Position numbers and translations under genes: made by a program. Below are positions 8,310 to 17,670 of a stretch of DNA of 64,000 nt, piece by piece (position 1 is the first letter of the stretch; each line of letters starts with the position of its first letter). Under the pieces are notes generated by a model. The model was not told where the DNA came from. It saw only the letters and a list, made by a program, of their open reading frames with translations, and ran no database searches. This stretch comes from Candidatus Eiseniibacteriota bacterium. GTDB taxonomy: Bacteria > Orphanbacterota > Orphanbacteria > Orphanbacterales > Orphanbacteraceae. The stretch covers positions 91,015 through 155,014 of the forward strand of contig JAJRWB010000041.1 of NCBI GenBank assembly GCA_024276995.1. The letters are read 5' to 3'.

Positions 8310-9653
8310 TCACCCGGTGTATTCGTTGATCGGGCCGTACAGGTGGAAGAAGCCGTTGGTCAGAACGGCGTTCACGTCGCCGGCGCTGTTCGCCACGCCG
8401 TCTTTCACGAGCGCCTCGCCGATCGCCTTCGATGTCTTCAGGTACTCCATGGCGAGCTTCGCGCCCTCGCTCTCCGACACGCGCAGCGCGGAGAAGTGCG
8501 CCGCCAGCGCCTCGTCCTTCTTCCGGTCGCGGACGAGTGCCTTCCACGGGCGAAAGCCGTCCGGAAGCGCTCCGAGTTGTCTATCCGCCTCGCCGGTCCA
8601 CCCGTTCGGATCGAAGGCGACATAGTCGCCCCTCTCCGGATCGTACACCGCGACCGATCTCCCCTTTTCGTACCGCAGGATCCCGTCCTTTTGCGATCCA
8701 TTCGGGTTCTGCCCGCCGAGGATCTTCCTCTCCGCGAGAATGTCGATGAAATCACAGTGGAGTCCCCGATCGGGGAGGTACCGGTTCATCACCTCGAGGA
8801 TGCACCGGAACACGTCGACGCCGACGTAATCGATAAGCTGTAAGATTCCCATCGGCCGGACAAGCCAATCCTGGCTGACACGGTTCATTTTGTAGAGCGC
8901 GCCGGCCCACTCGCCGCCCTCGCGCAGCCTCTCCGCCGCGCCGATCGCGTGGAGCCCGTCGCGGATGAAATGACCGTTCCCGATGAAGCCGGCGATATCG
9001 TTCGCCGGGACCACCTTCTTGCCGAGGCGTTTCGCCAGCTCGAGGCCCGCTTCCTTCAGCTCAGGAAGCGTGGTATAGGTGGTGATCATCTCGAGCAACT
9101 TCTGCACCGCCGGCGGGTTGTAGAAGTGGAAGCCGACGATCCTGCCGTTCAGCTCGAGCTTCCGGTCGAGGCCCCCGATGGGGATCGACGACGTGTTCGT
9201 CATATACCACGCGTCGGGATCGACGTGTTCCCGCACACGACCGAGAAGATCGATCTTCAGGTCCTCGTCCTCGAACACCGCCTCGAACACGATCCTCGCG
9301 CCCGCGGCGCCGTTCAGATCGGTGGAAGGACGAAGGACGGACATCGCCTGGCCGACGAATTCCTCGATCATCTCGCCGTTCTCCACGAGATCGGCACGGT
9401 CGGCGAAGAGGACACGAAGCTCGCCGACGCTATTTTCCGCCATCTTGTGGACCTGGCTCCGGACATAGCCGAGGAGGCCGTCGAGCGCCTTCTCGCTCAC
9501 GTCGATCAGCGCAAGGCGGTAGACTTTCCCCTGCCCTTCGGGGGAGAGCTTCATCCGGGCGAGCTCTTTCGTGAGAAGAAGGGCGATACCGCTCCCCATC
9601 TTCCCCGCGGCGCCGATGACCGCCGCGTTTTCGAGTCTTTCCGACAGGTTCAT
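8310..9653 (-). CDS. 3-hydroxyacyl-CoA dehydrogenase family protein
   Basis: The protein has 447 aa. ATG 9653 follows GGGAGGG. The N-terminal Rossmann domain has AVIGAAGKMGSGIALLL near residues 10-26, and the variant G-A-A-G-K-M-G is unusual against the common GAGxMGxG. The catalytic His lies in VGFHFYNPPAVQKL, followed by VVPANDIAGFIGN of the 3HCDH N-terminal domain. The C-terminal half is dissimilar to the usual short 3HCDH C-domain and includes a 40-residue segment with YEKGRSVAVYDPERG. It is likely an NAD-dependent oxidoreductase of 3-hydroxyacyl-CoA or a related hydroxy-acyl thioester, co-transcribed with the downstream thiolase. No enoyl-CoA hydratase or acyl-CoA dehydrogenase gene lies nearby, so the exact pathway is open. 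Confidence 0.83.
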   Translation of the reverse strand: MNLSERLENAAVIGAAGKMGSGIALLLTKELARMKLSPEGQGKVYRLALIDVSEKALDGLLGYVRSQVHKMAENSVGELRVLFADRADLVENGEMIEEFVGQAMSVLRPSTDLNGAAGARIVFEAVFEDEDLKIDLLGRVREHVDPDAWYMTNTSSIPIGGLDRKLELNGRIVGFHFYNPPAVQKLLEMITTYTTLPELKEAGLELAKRLGKKVVPANDIAGFIGNGHFIRDGLHAIGAAERLREGGEWAGALYKMNRVSQDWLVRPMGILQLIDYVGVDVFRCILEVMNRYLPDRGLHCDFIDILAERKILGGQNPNGSQKDGILRYEKGRSVAVYDPERGDYVAFDPNGWTGEADRQLGALPDGFRPWKALVRDRKKDEALAAHFSALRVSESEGAKLAMEYLKTSKAIGEALVKDGVANSAGDVNAVLTNGFFHLYGPINEYTG

Positions 9654-9781
9654 GAGATCCCTCCCGTGAGGCTGTAGTTGTAGAGAATCCGGGGATTATT
9701 CCGGCCGCGGGCCTTTCTCCACAAGGTCGCACAAGAGAGGGGATCGTGCAAGGGGGGCGACGCGCCGACATCCCGGGATAA

Positions 9782-9810
9782 TTGCGATTTCGAAGAAAGG
9801 GGGCTACAAT
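9782..9810 (+). promoter_or_regulatory. Sigma-70-type promoter for the 9829 lipoprotein
   Basis: TTGCGA (9782-9787), a 17-base spacer and TACAAT (9805-9810). The predicted start of transcription is near 9817, leaving a short leader of about 12 bases that still contains the purine-rich ribosome site GTAGGGG before ATG 9829. Confidence 0.6.
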
Positions 9811-9828
9811 CAGGTGTAGGGGATCGTC

Positions 9829-10320
9829 ATGAGAATCCGCGTCTTCGTGCTGTTCGCGATCCTGCTCCTGTCCTGCAACGTGGAGAGGAGGGCCGACATG
9901 CCCGCCAAGCAGCTTTTCCCCCACCAGGAAGGCGCCGCCGACTGTCTGAAGCGGATCGACGCCGATCCGCTTCTTGGCGAGGGTGCCCGCCGCCTTCTCG
10001 AAATCGCCGCCGGCAAGGCTCCTTTCCGGGTGAAGCTTCGCGATCTCCAGGCCGCCAGGGCGGAGATCGTGGCGCGGTACCGCGCCCTTCCGGAGGGGAA
10101 ACAGGATTTTCGCGATGAAAACGATTTCGTCTGTGTGGCGGACGATTTGCTGGAGGGAATCTTCGCCGCCGAGATCGACCGCCTGAAGAGTCTCGGAAAG
10201 ATCGATCGAGTCGATGCCGGGTTCGAAGAGCTGAAGGAACTTCTCGGTGCGATCGAACTCGATCCTTCCTGGAACGACTATGCCCGGGCGCGACTCCTCG
10301 GCCGGATGGATACCGACTGA
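9829..10320 (+). CDS. Small putative lipoprotein, function unknown
   Basis: The protein has 163 aa. The N-terminus MRIRVFVLFAILLLSC has a lipobox-like LLSC with Cys16, so lipid anchoring is likely. The rest is charged, mostly helical by appearance, with no recognised domain. Conserved-looking segments are VCVADDLLEGIFAAEID and ELKELLGAIELDPSWNDYAR. A good promoter lies directly upstream, and the next gene (10426) encodes a peptidoglycan-binding peptidase-like protein on the same strand 105 bases downstream. It could be an envelope partner or immunity-type protein for that product, but this rests only on adjacency. Confidence 0.6.
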   Translation: MRIRVFVLFAILLLSCNVERRADMPAKQLFPHQEGAADCLKRIDADPLLGEGARRLLEIAAGKAPFRVKLRDLQAARAEIVARYRALPEGKQDFRDENDFVCVADDLLEGIFAAEIDRLKSLGKIDRVDAGFEELKELLGAIELDPSWNDYARARLLGRMDTD

Positions 10321-10425
10321 AACGCCCGTCTTCTCTCTATTTCCTTTTCGCGCAACATCGAAGCGATTCCTGCGATAAGTCGGCATCGAACCAACAACCC
10401 ATTTCTTCCACGCCGGGAGGATCGG

Positions 10426-12015
10426 ATGAAAGTCAAGGGAACGAAAGCGGGGCAAGTGGAGCCGCCCCCCGCGGCGCCGCCCAAGAAGGAGATCACCGTC
10501 GGGATTCAAAAGAGTCTCAATTTCCTCACCGACGGGAAAAAGTTGAACGAGGACGGGATCTACGGGCCGAAAACGACGGCCGCCGTTAAGAGCTTCCAGA
10601 AAGCGAACGGGATGAACGCGGACGGCATCGCCGGGCCGAAGACGACGGCTGCGCTCGAGAAGGCCTGTGCGAAACAGAAGATCGCCGTCATGAAAGAGGA
10701 GGGAAACGTCCATTCCGCGAAAGCCACGAAGGCGGAGATGAACGGCCGGATGGCGGAGCTGAAGATGAAGGAAAACACCGCCAAGTCGATGATGAGGGAT
10801 CCCGCCACGGTCACGAAGCCGCCGACGAGACGCCAGCGGATCGATCTTCTCACGGCGCGTGCGCGGAAGGCGGGGCTGAGCCTGAAGGAAGCCGCCGAAC
10901 TCGCGGGGAACCTCGCGAAAACGCCGTCGGGCCGGTTCGACCGGGAAGCGAAGCTCGTCGGCGATCTCCTGAACACGAAGAACCCGGACCGGGCTCTTAG
11001 AACCTATAACGGCCTGGCGGGACGGCGGGCGGCACACCCGGGCCGAATCACCCCGGAGGTCACGAGAGATCTGACCATGGCGGTCGGCCGGGCGAGGACG
11101 AACTCGAGCCAGGGGCGCGAGGGAATCATGGGGGAGACGCAGGCGCTCCGGGCGGCCGACACGCTGGCGGGCATGCCGCCGAACGAGTATGCGCGGATCC
11201 GCCACGTCCTCGACCAAGCGGGGCGCGGAGGGGGCCGCGGAAGCGACGCTCAGACCGAGCGGGGCCTTATCTTGAAGGCCCTCGCCGCAAGACAAAAGGC
11301 GTATGACCATCCGGGGATCCTCGACAGGCTTCGGATGATGGCGGACCTCCCTCATTCGGCGACGTCGCAGATCGAGAACTTCGCCGCCCGTATCCGGGGG
11401 CAGAACCGGACTCGGCTGATCAACCGGTCGACGGTGATGGACATCGACGGCGATGCACAGGCCGAGGGGCTGCAGCAACGCTTCAACGATTCATGTGCGC
11501 CCACGACGGCGCAAATCGCCAGGGCGGAGGTCGATCCGATCTACGCGGACCACCTCCACAACCAGGCGATCCACAGCACCGCGACGAACTCGACCGCCGG
11601 GGCGGAGCAGCGCGGCATATTGACGAGACACGGGGGCATCGCGGTGGCCCGCGGACAGGCTGGGGGGCGCGGCGTATGGGGGCAGGACGCGATGAACGAC
11701 GCCGTCAGCCCGTACACGAACCGCACCTACTCGCGGAGTGCCGTGGCGAACACGAAGGCGGCGAGGACCCAGGCGCTCAACCGGATGGAGCGGCTGCTCC
11801 GCTCCGGTGTCGATGTGCCGATCGAGGTCGCCTGGAACGGCGGCGGCGCCCATGCATTGCTGGTCACCGACGTTCGGGGAAGCGGCAGCAATCAGCGTTT
11901 CCTCGTGTCCGATCCGTGGACCGGGCAGACGAAATGGGTCACCCGGAAGGCGATCGTGAACGGAAACACCAATTTCATGGCGGGCACCGGTCGGCTCCGC
12001 ACGACGATTCAGTAG
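10426..12015 (+). CDS. Peptidoglycan-binding protein with C-terminal papain/C39-like cysteine peptidase domain
   Basis: The protein has 529 aa, with GGGAGG before ATG 10426. A proline-rich start is followed by a PG_binding_1-like domain (about 22-82; DGIYGPKTTAAVKSFQKANG and DGIAGPKTTAALE). A basic helical middle region runs from about 95 to 340. The C-terminal domain shows a plausible cysteine-peptidase triad: NDSCAPTTAQ (Cys357), NGGGAHALLVTDV (His476) and LVSDPWTG (Asp496). No signal peptide or membrane segment is visible, which is odd for a wall-binding enzyme. It suggests export by a specialised route (type VI secretion or contractile injection, for example) or release by lysis. A small gene follows after 12 bases and is probably a partner. 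It could be a toxin/effector or a wall-remodelling enzyme. The catalytic assignment is inferred from motif spacing only. Confidence 0.62.
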   Translation: MKVKGTKAGQVEPPPAAPPKKEITVGIQKSLNFLTDGKKLNEDGIYGPKTTAAVKSFQKANGMNADGIAGPKTTAALEKACAKQKIAVMKEEGNVHSAKATKAEMNGRMAELKMKENTAKSMMRDPATVTKPPTRRQRIDLLTARARKAGLSLKEAAELAGNLAKTPSGRFDREAKLVGDLLNTKNPDRALRTYNGLAGRRAAHPGRITPEVTRDLTMAVGRARTNSSQGREGIMGETQALRAADTLAGMPPNEYARIRHVLDQAGRGGGRGSDAQTERGLILKALAARQKAYDHPGILDRLRMMADLPHSATSQIENFAARIRGQNRTRLINRSTVMDIDGDAQAEGLQQRFNDSCAPTTAQIARAEVDPIYADHLHNQAIHSTATNSTAGAEQRGILTRHGGIAVARGQAGGRGVWGQDAMNDAVSPYTNRTYSRSAVANTKAARTQALNRMERLLRSGVDVPIEVAWNGGGAHALLVTDVRGSGSNQRFLVSDPWTGQTKWVTRKAIVNGNTNFMAGTGRLRTTIQ

Positions 12016-12027
12016 GAGGGACGATCG

Positions 12028-12438
12028 ATGAATACGTTCAAGGCGGATATCCGCCCTTCCGAGTATCTTGCCGGCGGGCTGGTCGATGACGAGGGGAAGC
12101 TCCTCGAAGGGATCAACGGGGAACACTCCCTCGCCATGGCGTACCGGTTGCGGGACGACGGGTACAAGCCGGCCGAGTTCGAAACGTTTCGCAAGCGGCT
12201 GGCCGCATCCGTGGAGGCGTTCCTTCCTGCCGCGGGGGAAGGGGGATCGCCCTTCGACAAGAAGGCGCGCGCGGCGTTGCTCGAAGCAGCGGCCGGCTTT
12301 CGGGATGAATGTTCAATTATGAATGAATTGATCCTCGCGGCGGAAGGGCATATTGTCGACTGGCGGAGCTTCGCCCGTTTCATGGAGCACTTGGAGAGGA
12401 TCAACGCCCAACTGGCGCTGGTCTGCCTGGTGGAATAG
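12028..12438 (+). CDS. Small acidic protein linked to the peptidase-like gene, function unknown
   Basis: The protein has 136 aa, with AGGAGGG nine bases before ATG 12028. It starts 12 bases after the stop of the peptidoglycan-binding peptidase-like gene, so the two are almost certainly co-transcribed. There is no signal peptide and no recognised domain. The sequence looks mainly helical, with a central run of charged residues and a hydrophobic C-terminal end (LALVCLVE). Its size, acidity and tight linkage fit a cognate immunity protein or secretion chaperone for the upstream product. That is inference and no family was recognised. Confidence 0.55.
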   Translation: MNTFKADIRPSEYLAGGLVDDEGKLLEGINGEHSLAMAYRLRDDGYKPAEFETFRKRLAASVEAFLPAAGEGGSPFDKKARAALLEAAAGFRDECSIMNELILAAEGHIVDWRSFARFMEHLERINAQLALVCLVE

Positions 12439-12465
12439 GAAGAAAGGCTGTTTGCCGGCGGGAAT

Positions 12466-13602
12466 TCACTCCGCAGCGGGCAGCGTTACGGTGAACGTCG
12501 TTCCTTCTCCCGCGACCGACCGGAATTCGACGCGGCCGTCGAGGTAGCGCTCGGTGAGGAGTTTCACGCTCCACGTGCCGATTCCCCTGCCGGGCGTTCC
12601 CTTCGTGCTGAAGGAACGCTTGAATACTTGGAGGCGGACGTTTTCCGGCATGACGGTTCGGTTGTGGACGGAGAACGACGGTTCGTTCCCGTTCCGGAAG
12701 GAGACGGTCACCGCGTCGCCCCGGTCGCTCGCTTCGAGAGCGTTTTTCACCAGGTTGCCCAGGATCCGACCGAGGAGAACGGGATCGGTCCGCACCTTCC
12801 CTTCCGGTTTTCCTTCCAGGCGGATCGACTTTCCGCTCGCCACATCATGATGGGCGTAGGCGGCGATCGCATCGCGGATCAGCGCTGCGGCGTCGCATTC
12901 GCGGAGCCGCACCTCCAGTTCTCCCCGTTCTGCGGCAGCGAGATCTTTCTGCGCCTGGATCTCCTCGACGAGTTGGGCCGAAAGCCGGCGGGCGTCGTCG
13001 ATCAGCTCGGCGTCATCGCCGTTTCCTTCCCCTTCGACAAGTTCGAGAAGCCCCCGGAGTCCCCCGGCGGAGTTGATGATATCGTGGAAGAAGAGCCGCT
13101 CGAGAACGGCGCGGCGTTTCTCGTCCGACGTGTCCCGTATGGCGAAGACGGTGAACCGCCGCCCGCCCACATGGATCGACCGCGTCCACACCTTCAGATC
13201 GAGGGCGGTCGAGCCGTCCTCTCCCGTGGCGATGCGACATTCCTGCACCTGCGTATCACGTGCTTCGACGCACGTGGCGATCGCCCGGCCCGCGCCGCAG
13301 TAGCGGCATGAGTGGGACGTTCCGCACCCCGCCTCCTCTTCCCACGCGTGAATGCATCCGACCAGCTCTCCCGGCCGTCCACCGATCATCTCCGGAGCGC
13401 TCTTCCCGAGAAGCGTCTCCATCTTGTCGTTCGCCATCACCACCTGGCGGTTGTCGTTCAAGATCACCGCCGGCTCCGGGAACCCGTGGAGAAGAGCGAC
13501 GATCTCTTCGTTTGACCGGATCCTCTCGTAGTCGGCGATCACCGCCGCCTCGTCCGCTCTTTCGGGCGGTGCGAAATGGGTTTTCAGTTTCGTCGTATCC
13601 AT
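12466..13602 (-). CDS. PAS-domain sensor histidine kinase with a four-cysteine insert
   Basis: The protein has 378 aa from ATG 13602 (GGAGG eight bases upstream). There is no transmembrane segment, so it is a cytoplasmic sensor. A PAS domain (about 35-160) carries Cys83, Cys93, Cys99 and Cys102 in the pattern GCIH...GCG...CRYCG. This could bind a metal, an Fe-S cluster or act as a thiol switch. The H-box is FFHDIINSAGG with His173. The HATPase domain has NLVKNALEAS (N-box) and a G-box RGIGTWSVKLL. No response regulator gene is adjacent, so it is an orphan kinase. It follows glnS and fpr on the same strand after 139 bases. Redox sensing is a reasonable guess from the cysteines. Confidence 0.85.
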   Translation of the reverse strand: MDTTKLKTHFAPPERADEAAVIADYERIRSNEEIVALLHGFPEPAVILNDNRQVVMANDKMETLLGKSAPEMIGGRPGELVGCIHAWEEEAGCGTSHSCRYCGAGRAIATCVEARDTQVQECRIATGEDGSTALDLKVWTRSIHVGGRRFTVFAIRDTSDEKRRAVLERLFFHDIINSAGGLRGLLELVEGEGNGDDAELIDDARRLSAQLVEEIQAQKDLAAAERGELEVRLRECDAAALIRDAIAAYAHHDVASGKSIRLEGKPEGKVRTDPVLLGRILGNLVKNALEASDRGDAVTVSFRNGNEPSFSVHNRTVMPENVRLQVFKRSFSTKGTPGRGIGTWSVKLLTERYLDGRVEFRSVAGEGTTFTVTLPAAE

Positions 13603-13741
13603 ACCGGGGTCCTCCACGTTGAGACACGTGCCGCTTCTCCTTTTTTATCGTCGTGTCGCACGGGGACGCAAAGGAGGGGGGAGATTCCTGTCGGCAGGGG
13701 GGGGCTTTCACGGGAACCGGTGGGACAGGATCGCGTGATTC

Positions 13742-14553
13742 TTACCAGTACTTCTCGACGTGAAGGTTTCCCTGCTCCTTTTTCGTGTGCAGGGTGAAGC
13801 CTTTTCCCTCGAGGAGGACCTGCATCTGGTCGACCATCGCGGGGTTGCCGCAGAGGAAGACGCTCAGCCGGGCCGGGTCGAGCCCGAAGCCGGCTCGCTC
13901 TTCGAGAAGGCCGTCTTCGAGCACCGTGTGGACCCGTCCGGCGTGGCCCTTCCAACTCGTGTCCTTCTCGACGCGCGTCACGGTGGGGATGTACGTCAGG
14001 TTCGAACAGCACCGGTCGAGGGCTTCGAATTCCGACCGGTAGCCGAGATCCCACGAGTAACGTGCCCCGTGGATCACGACGAAGTGCCGTCCCGTATCAC
14101 AGTGCAACGCGGTGCGAACCATGGCGACGAACGGCGCGAGACCGGTGCCGGTGGAGATCATGAGGAGATCGTTTTCAGGGATCACGTCGTCGAGGGTGAA
14201 GTGGCCTGTCGCCTTATGGCCGAGCCAGAGGCGATCCCCCTCGGCAAGCTGGAAGAGCCGCGGCGTGAGCTTTCCCGACTGGACGAGGGAGATGTAAAAC
14301 TCGATATACTCTCCCTGGCGGCTCGATGAGCTGATCGAGTACGCCCGGCGGATGAGCTTGTCGGGCGGCGGCGGCTTGTCTTCCCGGTCGCTGAACTCCA
14401 CCCGCTCCGCCGAGCCGGGGAGACCGAGCACGGTGTACTGTCCCGGCTCGAACGAGAAGAGGGGGCCGTCGGGCACCACTCGGATGATCATGAGCGAATG
14501 GTGCATATCGAAACGCTTCACCAACGTAGCGTTCATCGGAACGTCGCGCGCCA

Positions 14554-14554
<1 letters not shown>
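13742..14554 (-). CDS. fpr: Ferredoxin--NADP reductase (Fpr type)
   Basis: The protein has 270 aa. It transfers electrons between NADPH and ferredoxin/flavodoxin using FAD in the cytoplasm. The FAD-binding motif RRAYSISSS and the following YIEFYISLVQSGKLTPRLF are typical of the bacterial Fpr subfamily. The NADP part has LLMISTGTGLAPFVAMVR and FLCGNPAMVDQM. The C-terminus HVEKYW ends in an aromatic residue stacked on FAD in this family. ATG 14554 overlaps the glnS stop (ATGA), so it is translated by coupling with glnS. A longer in-frame start inside glnS is not supported. The pairing with a tRNA synthetase is unusual and probably reflects only operon fusion. Confidence 0.93.
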
Positions 14555-16269
<1,715 letters not shown>

Positions 16270-16641
16270 CGGTCGGAAGCCTCCATGTACGGGCGCACTG
16301 CGCCACGGAAAGGATTACGGAAGGATAACGGTAGAACCGCGGCGTGTCCACCACGCGGTCGATTCGGGCGCTCCGCTGCCCGGCCGTCCCAGCCGTCCCG
16401 TGTAAGATCCCGCCGATCGGCGACACTCACCGATGGGCCGGTGAAGCGGACACCGCAGCCGGCTCGATCGAAGGATCCGGTCGTTTGACAGGGTCGGGTG
16501 GTTCGGAGGTGCTTAAACTTGGGGGAGCTTGCCCTCTCGGACCCCCGGCCCGACCACCTTTTCGCCTGAAACACTTCTTTGTCGTGCATGCCGTGCCGAT
16601 ACCGCTTGCTAGTGGTCACCAACGGCTATAGTTTCTTCAAT
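16270..16641. promoter_or_regulatory. Divergent intergenic region between glnS and the DtxR-FeoA gene
   Basis: 372 bases without a gene. The only element seen is a rightward promoter candidate: TTGCTA (16606-16611), a 15-base spacer and TATAGT (16627-16632). Transcription from it would begin about 3-6 bases before ATG 16642, which fits the absence of a ribosome site there and suggests a leaderless mRNA. No riboswitch or T-box was recognised for glnS. Confidence 0.4.
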
Positions 16642-17670
16642 ATGATAGACCCACGCGTTTCGCTCGGCGCGATCGCCCTCTTCGCCGCGCTCGCAGCAGT
16701 TCTCTTCCGCCCGCGGAAAGGGCTCTTCCGGCGCTGGCGGCAGCAGTCGAAGATGACCCTTCGCGTACGGATCGAGGACGCGCTGAAGCATTTCCACGAA
16801 GCCGAATACCAGGGGCGTCCGCCCACCGTGCAGAGCCTCGCCGGCACGCTCGGGATGAATGACGGCGAGGCGGCGGCGCTCATCGCGCGCGTCGAGGCGC
16901 TCGGCCTGGTCGAACGGAAAGGGGGCGAACTGAGTCTCACCTCCGCCGGACGGGCCGACGCCCTCCGGGTGATCCGTCTCCACAGGCTGTACGAGCGCTA
17001 CCTCGCCGAGGAAACCGGTGTGGGCGAGCTTGAATGGCACGATCTCGCCGAGGAGAGGGAGCACCATCTCACCGCCGAGCAGGAGGCGCTTCTCACCGCC
17101 CGTCTCGGAAACCCGCTCTACGATCCCCACGGCGATCCGATCCCCACGAGCGAAGGGGACCTCCCTTCGCAGGAGGGAACGCCCCTCTCCGATCTTCCCG
17201 CCGGGAAGCCGGGACGGATCATCCACCTCGAGGACGAGCCGGCCGAGGTGTACGCCCAGCTCGTGGCGGAAGGGCTCTACCTCGGCATGGGGATCCGCAT
17301 TCTCGAAACGTCGCCCGAGCGGATCCTCTTCCTGGCGGACGGCGAGGAGCACCGCCTCGCCCCGGTGGTGGCGGCGAATATCTCGGTGGTCACCCTTCCC
17401 GAGGAGGAGATCGAACCGGGACCGGTGGAAACCCTCGCATCCCTCAGGCCGGGAGAGAAAGGGGAGGTGATCCGCATCGTGCGCGCGTGCCGCGGCAGGC
17501 AGCGGCGACGGCTGATGGATCTGGGCATCCTCCCCGGCACGGTGATCGAGGCGCGCATGAGAAGCGCGTCGGGCGATCCGACGGCGTACGGCGTGCGCGG
17601 CACCCTTGTCGCCCTTCGAAAAGAGCAGGCTGAAATGATCCACATCAGCCGTCCCGGCGAGGCGGCATGA
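16642..17670 (+). CDS. Membrane-anchored DtxR-like regulator fused to two FeoA/SH3-like domains
   Basis: The protein has 342 aa. ATG 16642 has no Shine-Dalgarno sequence, and a -10-like TATAGT sits only ten bases upstream, so it is possibly leaderless. The order is one transmembrane helix (about 8-24) and a basic linker, then a DtxR/MntR-type winged helix (about 42-98, with [20 protein letters not shown] and [14 protein letters not shown]). A metal-binding/dimerisation segment follows ([33 protein letters not shown]), and then two SH3-like FeoA domains (about 180-255 and 258-338; the second has [15 protein letters not shown]). feoB follows with a 4-base overlap. It probably senses Fe(II) or Mn(II), controls transcription and/or acts as the FeoA partner of FeoB at the membrane. 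Membrane anchoring of a DtxR-type regulator is unusual. Confidence 0.82.
   Translation: MIDPRVSLGAIALFAALAAVLFRPRKGLFRRWRQQSKMTLRVRIEDALKHFHEAEYQGRPPTVQSLAGTLGMNDGEAAALIARVEALGLVERKGGELSLTSAGRADALRVIRLHRLYERYLAEETGVGELEWHDLAEEREHHLTAEQEALLTARLGNPLYDPHGDPIPTSEGDLPSQEGTPLSDLPAGKPGRIIHLEDEPAEVYAQLVAEGLYLGMGIRILETSPERILFLADGEEHRLAPVVAANISVVTLPEEEIEPGPVETLASLRPGEKGEVIRIVRACRGRQRRRLMDLGILPGTVIEARMRSASGDPTAYGVRGTLVALRKEQAEMIHISRPGEAA

Noticed and set aside
9430-11478. A 682-codon minus-strand open frame across the lipoprotein and peptidase-like genes
   Set aside because: It overlaps three supported genes, has no ribosome site and no domain-like sequence.
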